DNA of 46,993 bases from JAADEM01 sp965371855 (lineage in GTDB: Bacteria; Bacteroidota; Bacteroidia; Bacteroidales; Marinilabiliaceae), in assembly GCA_965371855.1 (NCBI GenBank), contig CBDUZZ010000035.1, positions 1-46,993 on the forward strand. Direction: 5' to 3'. Position 1 is the stretch's first letter. Each line of letters opens with the position of its first letter. This document shows positions 32,449 through 41,098 of this stretch, piece after piece. The notes below the pieces were generated by a model. The model did no database searches and was not told where the DNA came from. It saw nothing but the letters and a program-made list of their open reading frames with translations. The translations under genes and the position numbers were made by a program.

Positions 32449-33324
32449 ATGAAGGTAGCAATTTTTGGAAAGCAATTTGGAAGTGTTTTTAATGAGTCAT
32501 GCATTAAATTATTTCAATTTTTGGAAGCAAATAATATTGAAGTTACTATCTATAAACTTTTTTATGAGTTTTTACAGAAAACAAATATTAAACCTACAGT
32601 TGTTGAATTGTTTGATGATTATAATGGTTTAGTAGGTGTTGATTTTGTTTTTAGCATAGGTGGTGACGGCACTTTTTTAGAGACTGTTACTTTTGTGAAA
32701 GATTCCGGTATTCCGATTGTTGGTATCAATAGCGGACGACTGGGCTTTTTGGCTGATATTTCAAAAGAGGAGATTGAGAATGCTTTAAAAGAGATTATTG
32801 CCGGGAGATATAAAATCCGCAAACTAGATCTTTTGGCTACATATACAGACCAGGGAGAGTTTAATTCTTTGAATTTTGCTTTAAATGAATTGGCTATTAC
32901 AAAAATCGACAGCTCTGCAATGATTACGATCCATACTTATCTGAATGATATATATGTTAATTCATATTGGGCCGATGGTCTTATTATATCAACTTCTACA
33001 GGTTCAACAGCTTATTCGTTAAGTGTTGGAGGTCCTATCCTGCATCCTGAAACCAGTAATTTCATTATTACACCTATTGCCCCGCACAATCTCACTGTTC
33101 GCCCAATGGTTGTTCCAAATAATCTGGAAGTTACTTTAAAAATGGAAGCACGTGCAGGCAAATATCTTGCATCTCTCGATTCAAGAAGTCAGGTTCTTGA
33201 CGAAAATGTTGTTATCCATGTGAAAAAAGCAGATTTTCAGATTAATGTGGTTGAGCTTACTGATCAGTCCTTTTATGCCACTCTGCGTAATAAATTAATG
33301 TGGGGTGTTGATAAAAGAAATTGA
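32449..33324 (+). CDS. nadK: NAD kinase
   Basis: A 291-residue NAD+/polyphosphate kinase forming NADP. The hallmark GGDGT is in FSIGGDGTFLETV (residues about 69-81), followed by GINSGRLGFLADIS and the NAD-binding ISTSTGSTAYSLSVGGPILHP block. HNLTVRPMVVP and a terminal regulatory region complete the fold. Length is typical. It precedes the porin/uppS/bamA operon by about 170 bp. Confidence 0.97.
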   Translation: MKVAIFGKQFGSVFNESCIKLFQFLEANNIEVTIYKLFYEFLQKTNIKPTVVELFDDYNGLVGVDFVFSIGGDGTFLETVTFVKDSGIPIVGINSGRLGFLADISKEEIENALKEIIAGRYKIRKLDLLATYTDQGEFNSLNFALNELAITKIDSSAMITIHTYLNDIYVNSYWADGLIISTSTGSTAYSLSVGGPILHPETSNFIITPIAPHNLTVRPMVVPNNLEVTLKMEARAGKYLASLDSRSQVLDENVVIHVKKADFQINVVELTDQSFYATLRNKLMWGVDKRN

Positions 33325-33416
33325 GATGTACTAATTTCATTGGTTAAACAATATTTTTTCATTCCTATTGTTATTATTTAAATAAAGTTTAAACTTTTAA
33401 TTTTAATATTAAATGT

Positions 33417-33424
33417 TACATTTG
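33417..33424 (+). promoter_or_regulatory. -7 box of the porin/uppS/bamA operon
   Basis: TACATTTG matches TAnnTTTG, about 70 bp before the ATG at 33493; the -33 region is a plain T-rich stretch. Confidence 0.45.
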
Positions 33425-33492
33425 TGGCGGTTGAAAAAAAAATAAAAGTGCGGAAACTGAAAGACTCCGGAAATAAAAATATTATACAGAGG

Positions 33493-34194
33493 ATGAGATT
33501 TTTATTTTTTGTGAGCCTCTCATTAAATATCCTGATTTTATCAGATGGTAATGTTAATGCACAGGATCGATTGGAGGTGGGGCCATTGGTCGGAGTGTCA
33601 TATTATTTTGGTGATTTGAACCCTTCGACTCCGTTTGTTAATAATCATCTTGCTATCGGTGGATTAGCAAGGTATGTATTTAACGACAGGATAGCTCTTA
33701 AAGTATCTGCGATTTATGCCGGGCTTAGCGGGTCTTATGATCCTTCAAACGGTATATTACCGGGAGTACCTGAGGGGTATTCTTTTAATAGAAATATTGG
33801 TGATGTTGCTCTTATGGCTGAAATAAATTTGTTTTCGTATGATCATAAATATATTTCTACCACAGTGTTTACACCATATTTGAGTTTTGGAGCAGGAACA
33901 GTTTTATACAATAGAGCTGGTGAAGAAGGAGAGAAATCGGTTTTTGTATTATCTTTGCCTTTTGGGGTGGGGGTGAAATATAAGTTTAATAAATGGGTGA
34001 GAATTGGTGCTGAGTGGAGTTTCAGAAAGTTGTTCATTGATGATATTGAGGGGAATATGGTGCCTGATGATGTAAGTGTTATTTATGGAAATGTCAAGAC
34101 TCATAATAATGACTGGTATTCCATTGTTAACGTTTATGTTACTTTTAGTTTTTTAACGCGACGTAATAGTTGTATGGGAGGTTATGAAGATTAA
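33493..34194 (+). CDS. DUF6089-type outer-membrane protein
   Basis: A 233-residue outer-membrane beta-barrel protein. I chose the ATG at 33493 because it follows an AGAGG ribosome-binding site and begins a signal peptide (MRFLFFVSLSLNILILSDGNVNAQ); an upstream GTG would add 23 basic residues. The mature part opens LEVGPLVGVSYYFGDLNP, a block usual for DUF6089 proteins, and contains YLSFGAGTVLYN and FGVGVKYKFNKWVRIGAEWSFRK. It sits 19 bp before uppS and is the conserved first gene of the bamA cluster in this phylum, hinting at a role in outer-membrane biogenesis. Confidence 0.85.
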   Translation: MRFLFFVSLSLNILILSDGNVNAQDRLEVGPLVGVSYYFGDLNPSTPFVNNHLAIGGLARYVFNDRIALKVSAIYAGLSGSYDPSNGILPGVPEGYSFNRNIGDVALMAEINLFSYDHKYISTTVFTPYLSFGAGTVLYNRAGEEGEKSVFVLSLPFGVGVKYKFNKWVRIGAEWSFRKLFIDDIEGNMVPDDVSVIYGNVKTHNNDWYSIVNVYVTFSFLTRRNSCMGGYED

Positions 34195-34213
34195 TTGTTG
34201 ATACAGTTGAAAA

Positions 34214-34954
34214 ATGGAGTCTTTAAAAGATCAACTGGTAAAAGATAAATTACCAAAGCATGTTGCTGTCATTATGGATGGTAATGGACGGTGGGCTCAG
34301 AAAAAAGGAAATTCAAGGCTCTTTGGCCATAAGCATGGTGTTAAGGCTGTAAGAGAAGTAACAGAAGCTGCTGCCGAGTTGGGTATAGGATACCTGACTT
34401 TATATGCATTTTCTACTGAGAACTGGAGCCGCCCCCAAGGGGAGGTTAATGCATTAATGTCTCTTTTAGTTTCTACAATAAGTTCTGAAACTAAAACATT
34501 AATGAAAAATAATGTTAAGCTTAATACCATAGGCTGTATAGAGAGTCTTCCTAAAAATGTTTTAAGTAAACTGGAAGATTCGGAAAAAGCAACAAGAGGT
34601 AATACAGGCCTTACATTAACATTGGCACTTAGTTACAGTTCGAGGTGGGAGATTGTTGAGGCAACAAAAAAAATTACGGTTGATGTTAAAAACGGAAACC
34701 TTAAAACTGAAGAGATTACAGATAAGGTATTTAATAAATATTTGACAACACATAATTTGCCAGACCCTGAACTTATGATCAGGACCAGTGGAGAATTACG
34801 AATTTCTAATTTCTTGTTGTGGCAAATAGCTTATTCAGAACTGTTTTTTTCTGATGTGCTATGGCCGGATTACAGAAAAGAAGATTTTTATGAGGCTCTT
34901 CTTGATTATCAGAAAAGAGAAAGACGATTTGGAAAAACCAGCCAACAAATTTAG
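34214..34954 (+). CDS. uppS: Isoprenyl transferase (undecaprenyl diphosphate synthase)
   Basis: A 246-residue cis-prenyltransferase making the C55 lipid carrier for cell-wall and O-antigen synthesis. The catalytic Asp22 is in VIMDGNGRWAQKKG. Further conserved blocks: FGHKHGVKAVREV, LTLYAFSTENWSRP, and DLMIRTSGE-like PDPELMIRTSGELRISNFLLWQ, with a final FSDVLWPDY. Four bases after its stop comes the GTG-containing leader of bamA, so the two are co-transcribed. Confidence 0.97.
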   Translation: MESLKDQLVKDKLPKHVAVIMDGNGRWAQKKGNSRLFGHKHGVKAVREVTEAAAELGIGYLTLYAFSTENWSRPQGEVNALMSLLVSTISSETKTLMKNNVKLNTIGCIESLPKNVLSKLEDSEKATRGNTGLTLTLALSYSSRWEIVEATKKITVDVKNGNLKTEEITDKVFNKYLTTHNLPDPELMIRTSGELRISNFLLWQIAYSELFFSDVLWPDYRKEDFYEALLDYQKRERRFGKTSQQI

Positions 34955-34984
34955 TTAGTGAGTATTGAAAAAACGATTATAAAT

Positions 34985-37555
34985 ATGCGATATAGTTTCC
35001 TGTTATTATTAGTTTTATTATTCCCATTCATATCTGTTCATTCACAAACAGAAGTTCCTAAGATTTCTTATACCGGAATACCAAAAAAGTATGAAATAGT
35101 CGATTTAAAGGTTACAGGTATTGAGAATCTAGACCCCGATATATTGATTAATCTCTCCGGCTTACGCATTGGTCAGACGATTTCTGTTCCTGGCGATGAG
35201 GTTTCAAGTGCCATTAAACGCTATTGGAAACATGGGTTGTTTTCCGATGTTAAAATTCTGGCAACAAAAATTGAAGGTAGAAAAATACATCTTGAAATTC
35301 AACTTAAAGAGCGCCCAAGATTAACGGAAATTAATTTTTTGGGATTGAAAAAGAGTGAGACTGAAACAGTGGCAGAAAAGGTGGCTATGATGAAAGGTTC
35401 TCAGGTTACCCCTTATGCTGTGGATCGTGCCAAAAAATACATTACCGACTATTTTGTTGAAAAGGGTTATTATAATACGGAAGTTACAGTAGTTCAGAAA
35501 GATGATCCTAATCAGGAAAATCATGTAATACTGGATGTGCATGTTGATAAAAAAGATAAGGTAAAAGTGCAATCGCTTGTTTTTAATGGAAATGCCATTT
35601 TGAGTGATGGGAAGCTTAACCGTGCCATGAAAAAAATTAATGCAAAGGGTAACTGGAAGAATTTTTTCAAAACAAAGAAATTTGTTGAAGAAGAATACAA
35701 GATTGGTCTTCAGGCATTGATTGATAAATATAATGAAGAGGGATATCGTGATGCTGCTGTTGTGGAAGCAACAGTTAAGCGTAATGAAGATAATACTGTT
35801 GATATTGAAATTACCATTGAAGAAGGAACCAAATATTATTTTGGTGATATTACATGGGTAGGTAACAGTATTTATCCTTCTGATTTTCTTTCATACAGGT
35901 TGATGATTGAAAAGGGTGATGTGTTTAATAAAAATCGTCTTCAAGAGAGGTTAATGGATGATGAGGATGCTGTTAGTAATGAATATATGAATCATGGTTA
36001 TCTGTTTGCAAATATTTCTCCTGTTGAAACAGGAATACATGGGGATACTATTGACTTGGAGATGAGAGTGTATGAAGGACAGCAGGCCAGGATTAATAAA
36101 GTGATAATAAAAGGAAATACTAAAACACATGAGCATGTTGTTCGACGTGAGATAAGAACCAAGCCCGGACAACTGTTTGATAAATCATTGTTGATACGTA
36201 CAGTTCGGGAGTTAGCTCAGTTGGGGCATTTTGACCCCGAAAAAATAAATCCTGAAGTGTTACCAAATCAGGAAGATGGAACGGTTGATATTGTTTATAA
36301 CCTTGAAGAAAAAGCTAACGATCAAATTGAGCTCTCAGGTGGTTGGGGAGCAGGTATGTTTGTGGGGTCTCTTGGTTTGAAATTCTCAAACTTTTCTATT
36401 CGTAATATTTTTAATCCTGAAGCATGGAGACCTCTACCTACAGGTGATGGTCAGACATTGTCCTTAAGAGTACAAACTAACGGTAAATTTTATCAGTCCT
36501 ATAGTATCTCTTTTGTTGAACCATGGGTTGGTGGTAAACGCCCTAATTCATTAAGTGTTTCAACTTATTACTCTATACAAAGTGGTGTGAGCAGAAGTTA
36601 CTATAATCCTTATGGAGGTGGACAGGGAGGCTACAGAGGAAGTTATGGAGGTTATGGAGGCTACGATAGAGAAGCTGTTCCTGATCAGTATATGAAAATT
36701 TTAGGAGGTTCAGTAGGTTACGGAAAAAGACTGAGCTGGCCTGATGATTGGTTTTCTGTCTATTTTGAAGCCAGTTACCAACGTTATGATTTGAAAGACT
36801 GGAATTATTTTATTATGCAAAACGGGATTTCAAACAACCTTGCTTTTAAAGCTATTTTAAGTCGTCGGTCTACTGTTAATCCTATCTATACCCGTAGTGG
36901 CTCTGACTTTTCTATAGGATTGGAAATTACACCACCATGGTCAGCATTTAGTGATAAGACCGATGAGTATTGGGCAAAGGCTCCTCAGCAAGAGAGGTAT
37001 AAATTTATTGAATATCATAAATGGTCATTTAAAGGTGCATTGTTTAAACCTCTTGATGGTGCACGTAAACTTGTATTGATGGGGAAAGTTGAGATGGGAT
37101 TTCTTGGATATTATAACGAATATCTGAAGTCTCCTTTTGAGAAGTTTGTAGTTGGAGGTGATGGAATGTCAGGTTACAATACTTATGGAAGCCAGACAAT
37201 TGGTGTCAGAGGGTATGAAAACTCATCGTTAACTCCGATGAGATATATTGATGGTCGTCAGGCTTATGACGGTAATCTGTATACAAAATTGACCATGGAA
37301 CTAAGGTTCCCTATTACCTTACAACCATCAGCAACCGTTTTTGCACTTGTTTTTGCAGAGGCCGGTAATTCATGGAGTGAATTTAAAGATTATAATCCTT
37401 TTAAATTAAAACGTTCAGCAGGAGTAGGGTTACGTATATTCTTACCTATGTTCGGATTAATGGGTATTGATTGGGGATATGGATATGATGATGTTCCTTT
37501 CAGACCTAGTGCCGGGGGTAGTCAGTTCCATTTTGTAATGGGTCAATCATTTTAA
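34985..37555 (+). CDS. bamA: Outer-membrane protein assembly factor BamA
   Basis: An 856-residue Omp85 protein that inserts beta-barrel proteins into the outer membrane. The ATG at 34985 gives a clean signal peptide (MRYSFLLLLVLLFPFISVHSQ). Five POTRA domains span about residues 30-430 (VDLKVTGIENLDPDILINLSG, FLGLKKSETETV, VFNGNAILSDGKLNRAMKKI, TWVGNSIYPSDF, VIIKGNTKTHEHVVRREI). The 16-strand barrel ends GSQFHFVMGQSF; the lid-lock motif is VRGYENSSLTP. Odd feature: a Gly/Tyr-rich loop (YYNPYGGGQGGYRGSYGGYG) in the first barrel third. Confidence 0.97.
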   Translation: MRYSFLLLLVLLFPFISVHSQTEVPKISYTGIPKKYEIVDLKVTGIENLDPDILINLSGLRIGQTISVPGDEVSSAIKRYWKHGLFSDVKILATKIEGRKIHLEIQLKERPRLTEINFLGLKKSETETVAEKVAMMKGSQVTPYAVDRAKKYITDYFVEKGYYNTEVTVVQKDDPNQENHVILDVHVDKKDKVKVQSLVFNGNAILSDGKLNRAMKKINAKGNWKNFFKTKKFVEEEYKIGLQALIDKYNEEGYRDAAVVEATVKRNEDNTVDIEITIEEGTKYYFGDITWVGNSIYPSDFLSYRLMIEKGDVFNKNRLQERLMDDEDAVSNEYMNHGYLFANISPVETGIHGDTIDLEMRVYEGQQARINKVIIKGNTKTHEHVVRREIRTKPGQLFDKSLLIRTVRELAQLGHFDPEKINPEVLPNQEDGTVDIVYNLEEKANDQIELSGGWGAGMFVGSLGLKFSNFSIRNIFNPEAWRPLPTGDGQTLSLRVQTNGKFYQSYSISFVEPWVGGKRPNSLSVSTYYSIQSGVSRSYYNPYGGGQGGYRGSYGGYGGYDREAVPDQYMKILGGSVGYGKRLSWPDDWFSVYFEASYQRYDLKDWNYFIMQNGISNNLAFKAILSRRSTVNPIYTRSGSDFSIGLEITPPWSAFSDKTDEYWAKAPQQERYKFIEYHKWSFKGALFKPLDGARKLVLMGKVEMGFLGYYNEYLKSPFEKFVVGGDGMSGYNTYGSQTIGVRGYENSSLTPMRYIDGRQAYDGNLYTKLTMELRFPITLQPSATVFALVFAEAGNSWSEFKDYNPFKLKRSAGVGLRIFLPMFGLMGIDWGYGYDDVPFRPSAGGSQFHFVMGQSF

Positions 37556-37623
37556 TGAAAATTAATTTTGTTATTGTGGCTCGGTTTTTGAGCATGTCAA
37601 AAACAAATATTAAACATATGGCC

Positions 37624-38139
37624 ATGAAAAAGATATTGTTTTTTGTAATGATGATTTTAGCCGGACAAATTGTTTTGGCACAAAAGTACGTATTTGTTGA
37701 TTCTGAATATGTTTTGAAGAATATTCCTGCTTATGAGGCTGCAAACGAACAATTGAGCCAGTTGTCTGCCGGTTGGCAAAAAGAGGTAGAGGCATTGTAT
37801 CAGGAAGTGTCTGCATTGTATGAGGCATACCAGACAGAGAATGTATTTCTGTCCAATGAGATGAAGAAGAAAAGAGAGAATGAGATAGTTGAAAAAGAGC
37901 AAAAGGCTAAATTGGTACAAAAGAAGTATTTTGGGCAGGAGGGAGAACTGTTTAAGAAAAGGGAAACCTTAATACAACCCATCCAGGATGAAATTTTTAA
38001 TGCCATATCAGAAATTGCAGGCGAAAAAAGTTACGCTGCTGTATTTGATAAGGCTTCTGGTATAGGAGTGTTGTATTCAGATTCGAAATATGATATTAGT
38101 GATGACGTTTTAGAACGGCTTGGAATAAAAAAACAATAA
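37624..38139 (+). CDS. OmpH/Skp-family periplasmic chaperone, paralogue 1
   Basis: A 171-residue Skp-like holdase. The ATG at 37624 gives the signal peptide MKKILFFVMMILAGQIVLAQ; an upstream in-frame Met would add 23 residues overlapping the bamA stop. The mature protein opens KYVFVDSEYVLKNIPAYEAA, then a long basic coiled coil (about residues 45-120), and ends in the OmpH beta-part YAAVFDKASGIGVLYSD. It is thought to hold unfolded outer-membrane proteins for BamA, next to which it is encoded. Confidence 0.9.
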   Translation: MKKILFFVMMILAGQIVLAQKYVFVDSEYVLKNIPAYEAANEQLSQLSAGWQKEVEALYQEVSALYEAYQTENVFLSNEMKKKRENEIVEKEQKAKLVQKKYFGQEGELFKKRETLIQPIQDEIFNAISEIAGEKSYAAVFDKASGIGVLYSDSKYDISDDVLERLGIKKQ

Positions 38140-38154
38140 TTAAAAATTAAATAG

Positions 38155-38676
38155 ATGAGAAAAAAATTGGGAGTTTTAAGCTTATTGCTTTTTATTGGAG
38201 TTCTGGTATATGCGCAGCAACCTATGAAGTTTGGGCACATTAACACACAGGAAGTTTTAAATGCTTTGCCTGAATTAAAAATTATTCAAACCCAGTTGGA
38301 AGGCGAGTATAAAAATAAGGAGGATCAATTGACAACCATGCAGGAAGACCTGAAAAATCAACAGGATGAGTATATGAAGGTTGCCGAGTCAATGAATCCT
38401 CAGGCAAGAGCTGCCAAGGAAACTGAATTACAAACCTTGGGGCAGAAAGTACAGAACTATTATTTGTTGGCACAGGAACAATTGAAGGCCAAAGAACAGG
38501 AGTTAAAAATGCCTCTTTTGCAAAAGGTGCAGGCTGCCATACAGGAGGTTGGTGATGAAAACGGATTTTTATATATCTTTGAAGTGGCTGGTGGTATGCC
38601 TATATATCGATCTGAACAGAGTATTGATGTTACACCTTTGGTGAAAGCAAAAATGGGAATTACTATAACTAAATAA
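38155..38676 (+). CDS. OmpH/Skp-family periplasmic chaperone, paralogue 2
   Basis: A 173-residue Skp-like protein. Signal peptide about residues 1-21 (MRKKLGVLSLLLFIGVLVYAQ), followed by MKFGHINTQEVLNALPELK and the Gln-rich coiled coil of about residues 50-125. The C-terminal core is ENGFLYIFEVAGGMPIYRS. It lies 15 bp after paralogue 1 and is about as long; the two differ in coiled-coil composition (this one is richer in Gln and Met). Confidence 0.92.
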   Translation: MRKKLGVLSLLLFIGVLVYAQQPMKFGHINTQEVLNALPELKIIQTQLEGEYKNKEDQLTTMQEDLKNQQDEYMKVAESMNPQARAAKETELQTLGQKVQNYYLLAQEQLKAKEQELKMPLLQKVQAAIQEVGDENGFLYIFEVAGGMPIYRSEQSIDVTPLVKAKMGITITK

Positions 38677-38706
38677 TAATAAATAAAAAACTAATATTGT
38701 ATTATC

Positions 38707-39219
38707 ATGAAATTATTGAAGATTTTTATTCTAACAATTGTTGTGGTTTTTGCTGGAAAAGTTACCGCTCAAGAACTTAAATTCGGACATATTAATATCC
38801 AACAACTTGTTGCTGAATTACCTGCTAAAAAAGCAGCTGATGCACAATTACAAGCAGAAGCTGTTAAACTTCAGGATCAGTTAAAGGTTATGAGCGAAGA
38901 CTTGGATAGCAAATACTCAACTTATCTTACTCAGCGTGACTCTTTACCCGATTTGATCATAGCTACTAAAGAGAAAGAAATTCAGGATCTTGATGCACGC
39001 ATAAAGCAGTATAATCAAATGGCTCAACAAACAATAACTCAAAAAGAGCAACAATTGTTACAGCCCATTATTCAGAAGGTTCAAAATGCGATTACTGAGG
39101 TAGGTCAGGAGAAGGGCTTGATATACATTTTTGATATCAGCTCGCAGGTCGTTGTTTACCACTCTGATAAGAGTATTGATTGTGCTCCTTTTGTAAAAGA
39201 GAAACTTATTACTCAGTAA
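38707..39219 (+). CDS. OmpH/Skp-family periplasmic chaperone, paralogue 3
   Basis: A 170-residue third Skp-like protein. Signal peptide MKLLKIFILTIVVVFAGKVTAQ, then LKFGHINIQQLVAELPAKKA and a coiled coil with SEDLDSKYSTYLTQRDSLPD, ending in EKGLIYIFDISSQVVVYHSD. The shared GHIN-QQ-V--LP frame shows it is closer to paralogue 2 than to paralogue 1. It is the last gene of the uppS-bamA-skp unit, with a terminator directly after. Confidence 0.92.
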   Translation: MKLLKIFILTIVVVFAGKVTAQELKFGHINIQQLVAELPAKKAADAQLQAEAVKLQDQLKVMSEDLDSKYSTYLTQRDSLPDLIIATKEKEIQDLDARIKQYNQMAQQTITQKEQQLLQPIIQKVQNAITEVGQEKGLIYIFDISSQVVVYHSDKSIDCAPFVKEKLITQ

Positions 39220-39262
39220 ATATCATAAAGGACTCTTATTGAGTTAACAAATTATTATATTT

Positions 39263-39292
39263 AGGGTGGCTTTACGAAGTCGCCCTTTTTTA
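39263..39292 (+). terminator. Intrinsic terminator of the bamA-skp operon
   Basis: AGGGTGGC pairs with GTCGCCCT (two G-T wobbles) around an 8-nt loop, followed by six T. It lies about 45 bp after the third skp-like stop. Confidence 0.8.
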
Positions 39293-39343
39293 TTGATTAG
39301 GTACTATAAATTTAATACTTTCAACTTTCAACTTTTAACTTAC

Positions 39344-40165
39344 ATGAAAGGACCAATAGCAATATTTGATTCAGGATACGGTGGGTTGACGATTCTTGAG
39401 AGTATCAGGAAAGAGCTTCCGGAGTATGATTATATTTATCTTGGTGATAATGCACGAACTCCTTATGGTCCCCGATCCTTTGATGTTGTTTATGAATATA
39501 CACTTGAAGCTGTTAAGAAACTTTTTTCATTGGGTGCTCATCTTATAATACTGGCCTGTAATACGGCATCTGCAAAAGCATTGAGAAGTATTCAACAGAA
39601 AGATTTACCCGGGATTGATCCTGAGAGAAGAGTACTTGGGGTAATTCGTCCTAGTGCAGAAATTGTTGGAACTTATACAGAAAGTAACCATATTGGTATT
39701 GTTGGTACTGTTGGTACTGTTCAATCAAATTCATACCCCTTAGAAATTAAAAAACTCAGCCCGGATGTGATCGTTGAGCAAGAAGCATGCCCTATGTGGG
39801 TGTCTTTAGTTGAAAACAGTGAATTTGAAAATTCCGGAGCAGATTATTTTATTGAGAAAAATCTTAATGCTCTGTTTGAAAGGGATCCTTTAATCGATAC
39901 TCTTATTCTTGGTTGTACTCATTATCCATTGTTGATTCCCAAAATTGTGAAATTTACCCCCCCCGGTGTTAAAATTCTTTCACAAGGTGATATCGTAAGT
40001 ATAAGTTTGAAAGATTATCTTTTAAGGCATCCTGAAATGGATGTTAAATGTACCAAAGGTGGAGCTGTAAAATTCTACACAACCGAAAGTCAGGATAAAT
40101 TCAAACAAACTGCCGGCATCTTCTTCAAAGGAGATCTTAATGTGGAGCATCTTGTGATTAGCTAA
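39344..40165 (+). CDS. murI: Glutamate racemase
   Basis: A 273-residue cofactor-independent racemase making D-glutamate for peptidoglycan. I chose the ATG at 39344 (MKGPIAIFDSGYGG); the 26-codon upstream extension is not family-like and runs through a word tract. Catalytic Asp9 lies in FDSGYGGLT; the first catalytic Cys is in LACNTASAKALR and the second in ILGCTHYPLLIP. The product is cytoplasmic. It stands as its own unit after the bamA-skp terminator. Confidence 0.96.
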   Translation: MKGPIAIFDSGYGGLTILESIRKELPEYDYIYLGDNARTPYGPRSFDVVYEYTLEAVKKLFSLGAHLIILACNTASAKALRSIQQKDLPGIDPERRVLGVIRPSAEIVGTYTESNHIGIVGTVGTVQSNSYPLEIKKLSPDVIVEQEACPMWVSLVENSEFENSGADYFIEKNLNALFERDPLIDTLILGCTHYPLLIPKIVKFTPPGVKILSQGDIVSISLKDYLLRHPEMDVKCTKGGAVKFYTTESQDKFKQTAGIFFKGDLNVEHLVIS

Positions 40166-40199
40166 CTGATATATTGTTTATCTGATTGTCTCCATTTCA

Positions 40200-40278
40200 C
40201 TTTCAACTCCTGAATATCGCAAATCCCTCCATCCACAAATCGTAAATCCCTAAATCGTAAATCTCAAATCATAAATCC
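40200..40278. repeat. AAATCGTAAATCCC word tract at the end of the gamma-CA gene
   Basis: Iterated AAATCGTAAATC, CAAATCCC and CAAATCATAAATC words that run up to and slightly into the stop of the minus-strand gene at 40269. A smaller ACTTTCAACTTT tract precedes murI at about 39316-39343. Confidence 0.65.
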
Positions 40279-40787
40279 TTATACCATCCTGCATACATCA
40301 AGTAGTTATTGGCTATTTTTTCTATCATCTCTTTTGTCTGGTTGGGTTCAATATCTTTCACTTTTTTGGCAGGAACTCCTGCGTAAATACTGTTTGGCTC
40401 AACTACAGTACCTGTTAGTATCAGAGAGTTGGCAGCAATAATTGAGTTGTGACCTATTACTGCATGGTCAAGGATAGTAGCCCCTATCCCGACAAGCACA
40501 TTATCTTCTATCTTAGCACCGTGAATGGTAACATTATGCCCTACAGAAACATTATTTCCTATGTCAATTGTAGACTTTTGATATAGTGTATGTAAAACCG
40601 ATCCATCCTGGATGTTTACTTTGTTACCTATTTTAATGGAATTTACATCGCCGCGTAGAACAGTATTATACCAAATACTGCAATCATCTCCTATAATTAC
40701 ATCACCTATTATTGTTGCATTTTCAGCCAGAAATACATTCTTACCAATAACAGGTGTAAATCCTCTTACCGATTTAATTAGTGCCAT
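40269..40787 (-). CDS. Gamma-carbonic-anhydrase-family hexapeptide-repeat protein
   Basis: A 172-residue left-handed beta-helix protein of the gamma-CA/YrdA group. Start chosen at MALIKSVRGF; an upstream start adds nine basic residues. Hexapeptide repeats include NVFLAENATIIGDVIIGDDC, SIKIGNKVNIQDGSV, and NVSVGHNVTIHGAKI, with His residues positioned as in zinc ligands (VLHTLYQ, SVGHNV, VTIHG). The C-terminal helix (TKEMIEKIANNYLMYAGWY) is typical. Whether it has carbonic anhydrase activity or is a YrdA-type homologue is undecided. Confidence 0.87.
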   Translation of the reverse strand: MALIKSVRGFTPVIGKNVFLAENATIIGDVIIGDDCSIWYNTVLRGDVNSIKIGNKVNIQDGSVLHTLYQKSTIDIGNNVSVGHNVTIHGAKIEDNVLVGIGATILDHAVIGHNSIIAANSLILTGTVVEPNSIYAGVPAKKVKDIEPNQTKEMIEKIANNYLMYAGWYKDL

Positions 40788-41020
40788 ATTATTTTTTTTA
40801 TTGTAAAAATACAACCATTTCTTAATATAGTGAAAATGACTTATGTTTTAATTGTCAAAAATTGTCAAAAAAAATCATTAAATGTGTATTTGTAAGATAA
40901 TTAGGGGTTTGTGTACTTTGTGTTTTTTCATTTAAAAATAATAGAAATATTTTGAATAAAGAGTCAGTATAACTAGCTTATTTTTAAAAGGAATATCAAA
41001 TAATTAAATGGTTTATTCGA

Positions 41021-41049
41021 TTGTTTTTCATTTTTTTAATATAGTTTTG
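41021..41049 (+). promoter_or_regulatory. Promoter of korA-korB
   Basis: TTG at 41021-41023 and TAGTTTTG at 41042-41049, spaced 18 bp, match the Bacteroidota consensus; the korA ATG is 50 bp downstream. The rest of the 311-bp gap (40788-41098) is AT-rich without other features. Confidence 0.6.
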
Positions 41050-41098
41050 CAGCTCAATAAATTTACTAATTTTATAAAAACTACAGAACCATATTATT

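Noticed and set aside
37555..37623. An upstream Met for the first skp-like gene, overlapping the bamA stop.
   Set aside because: The signal peptide begins only at the ATG at 37624; the extension lacks any secretion features.
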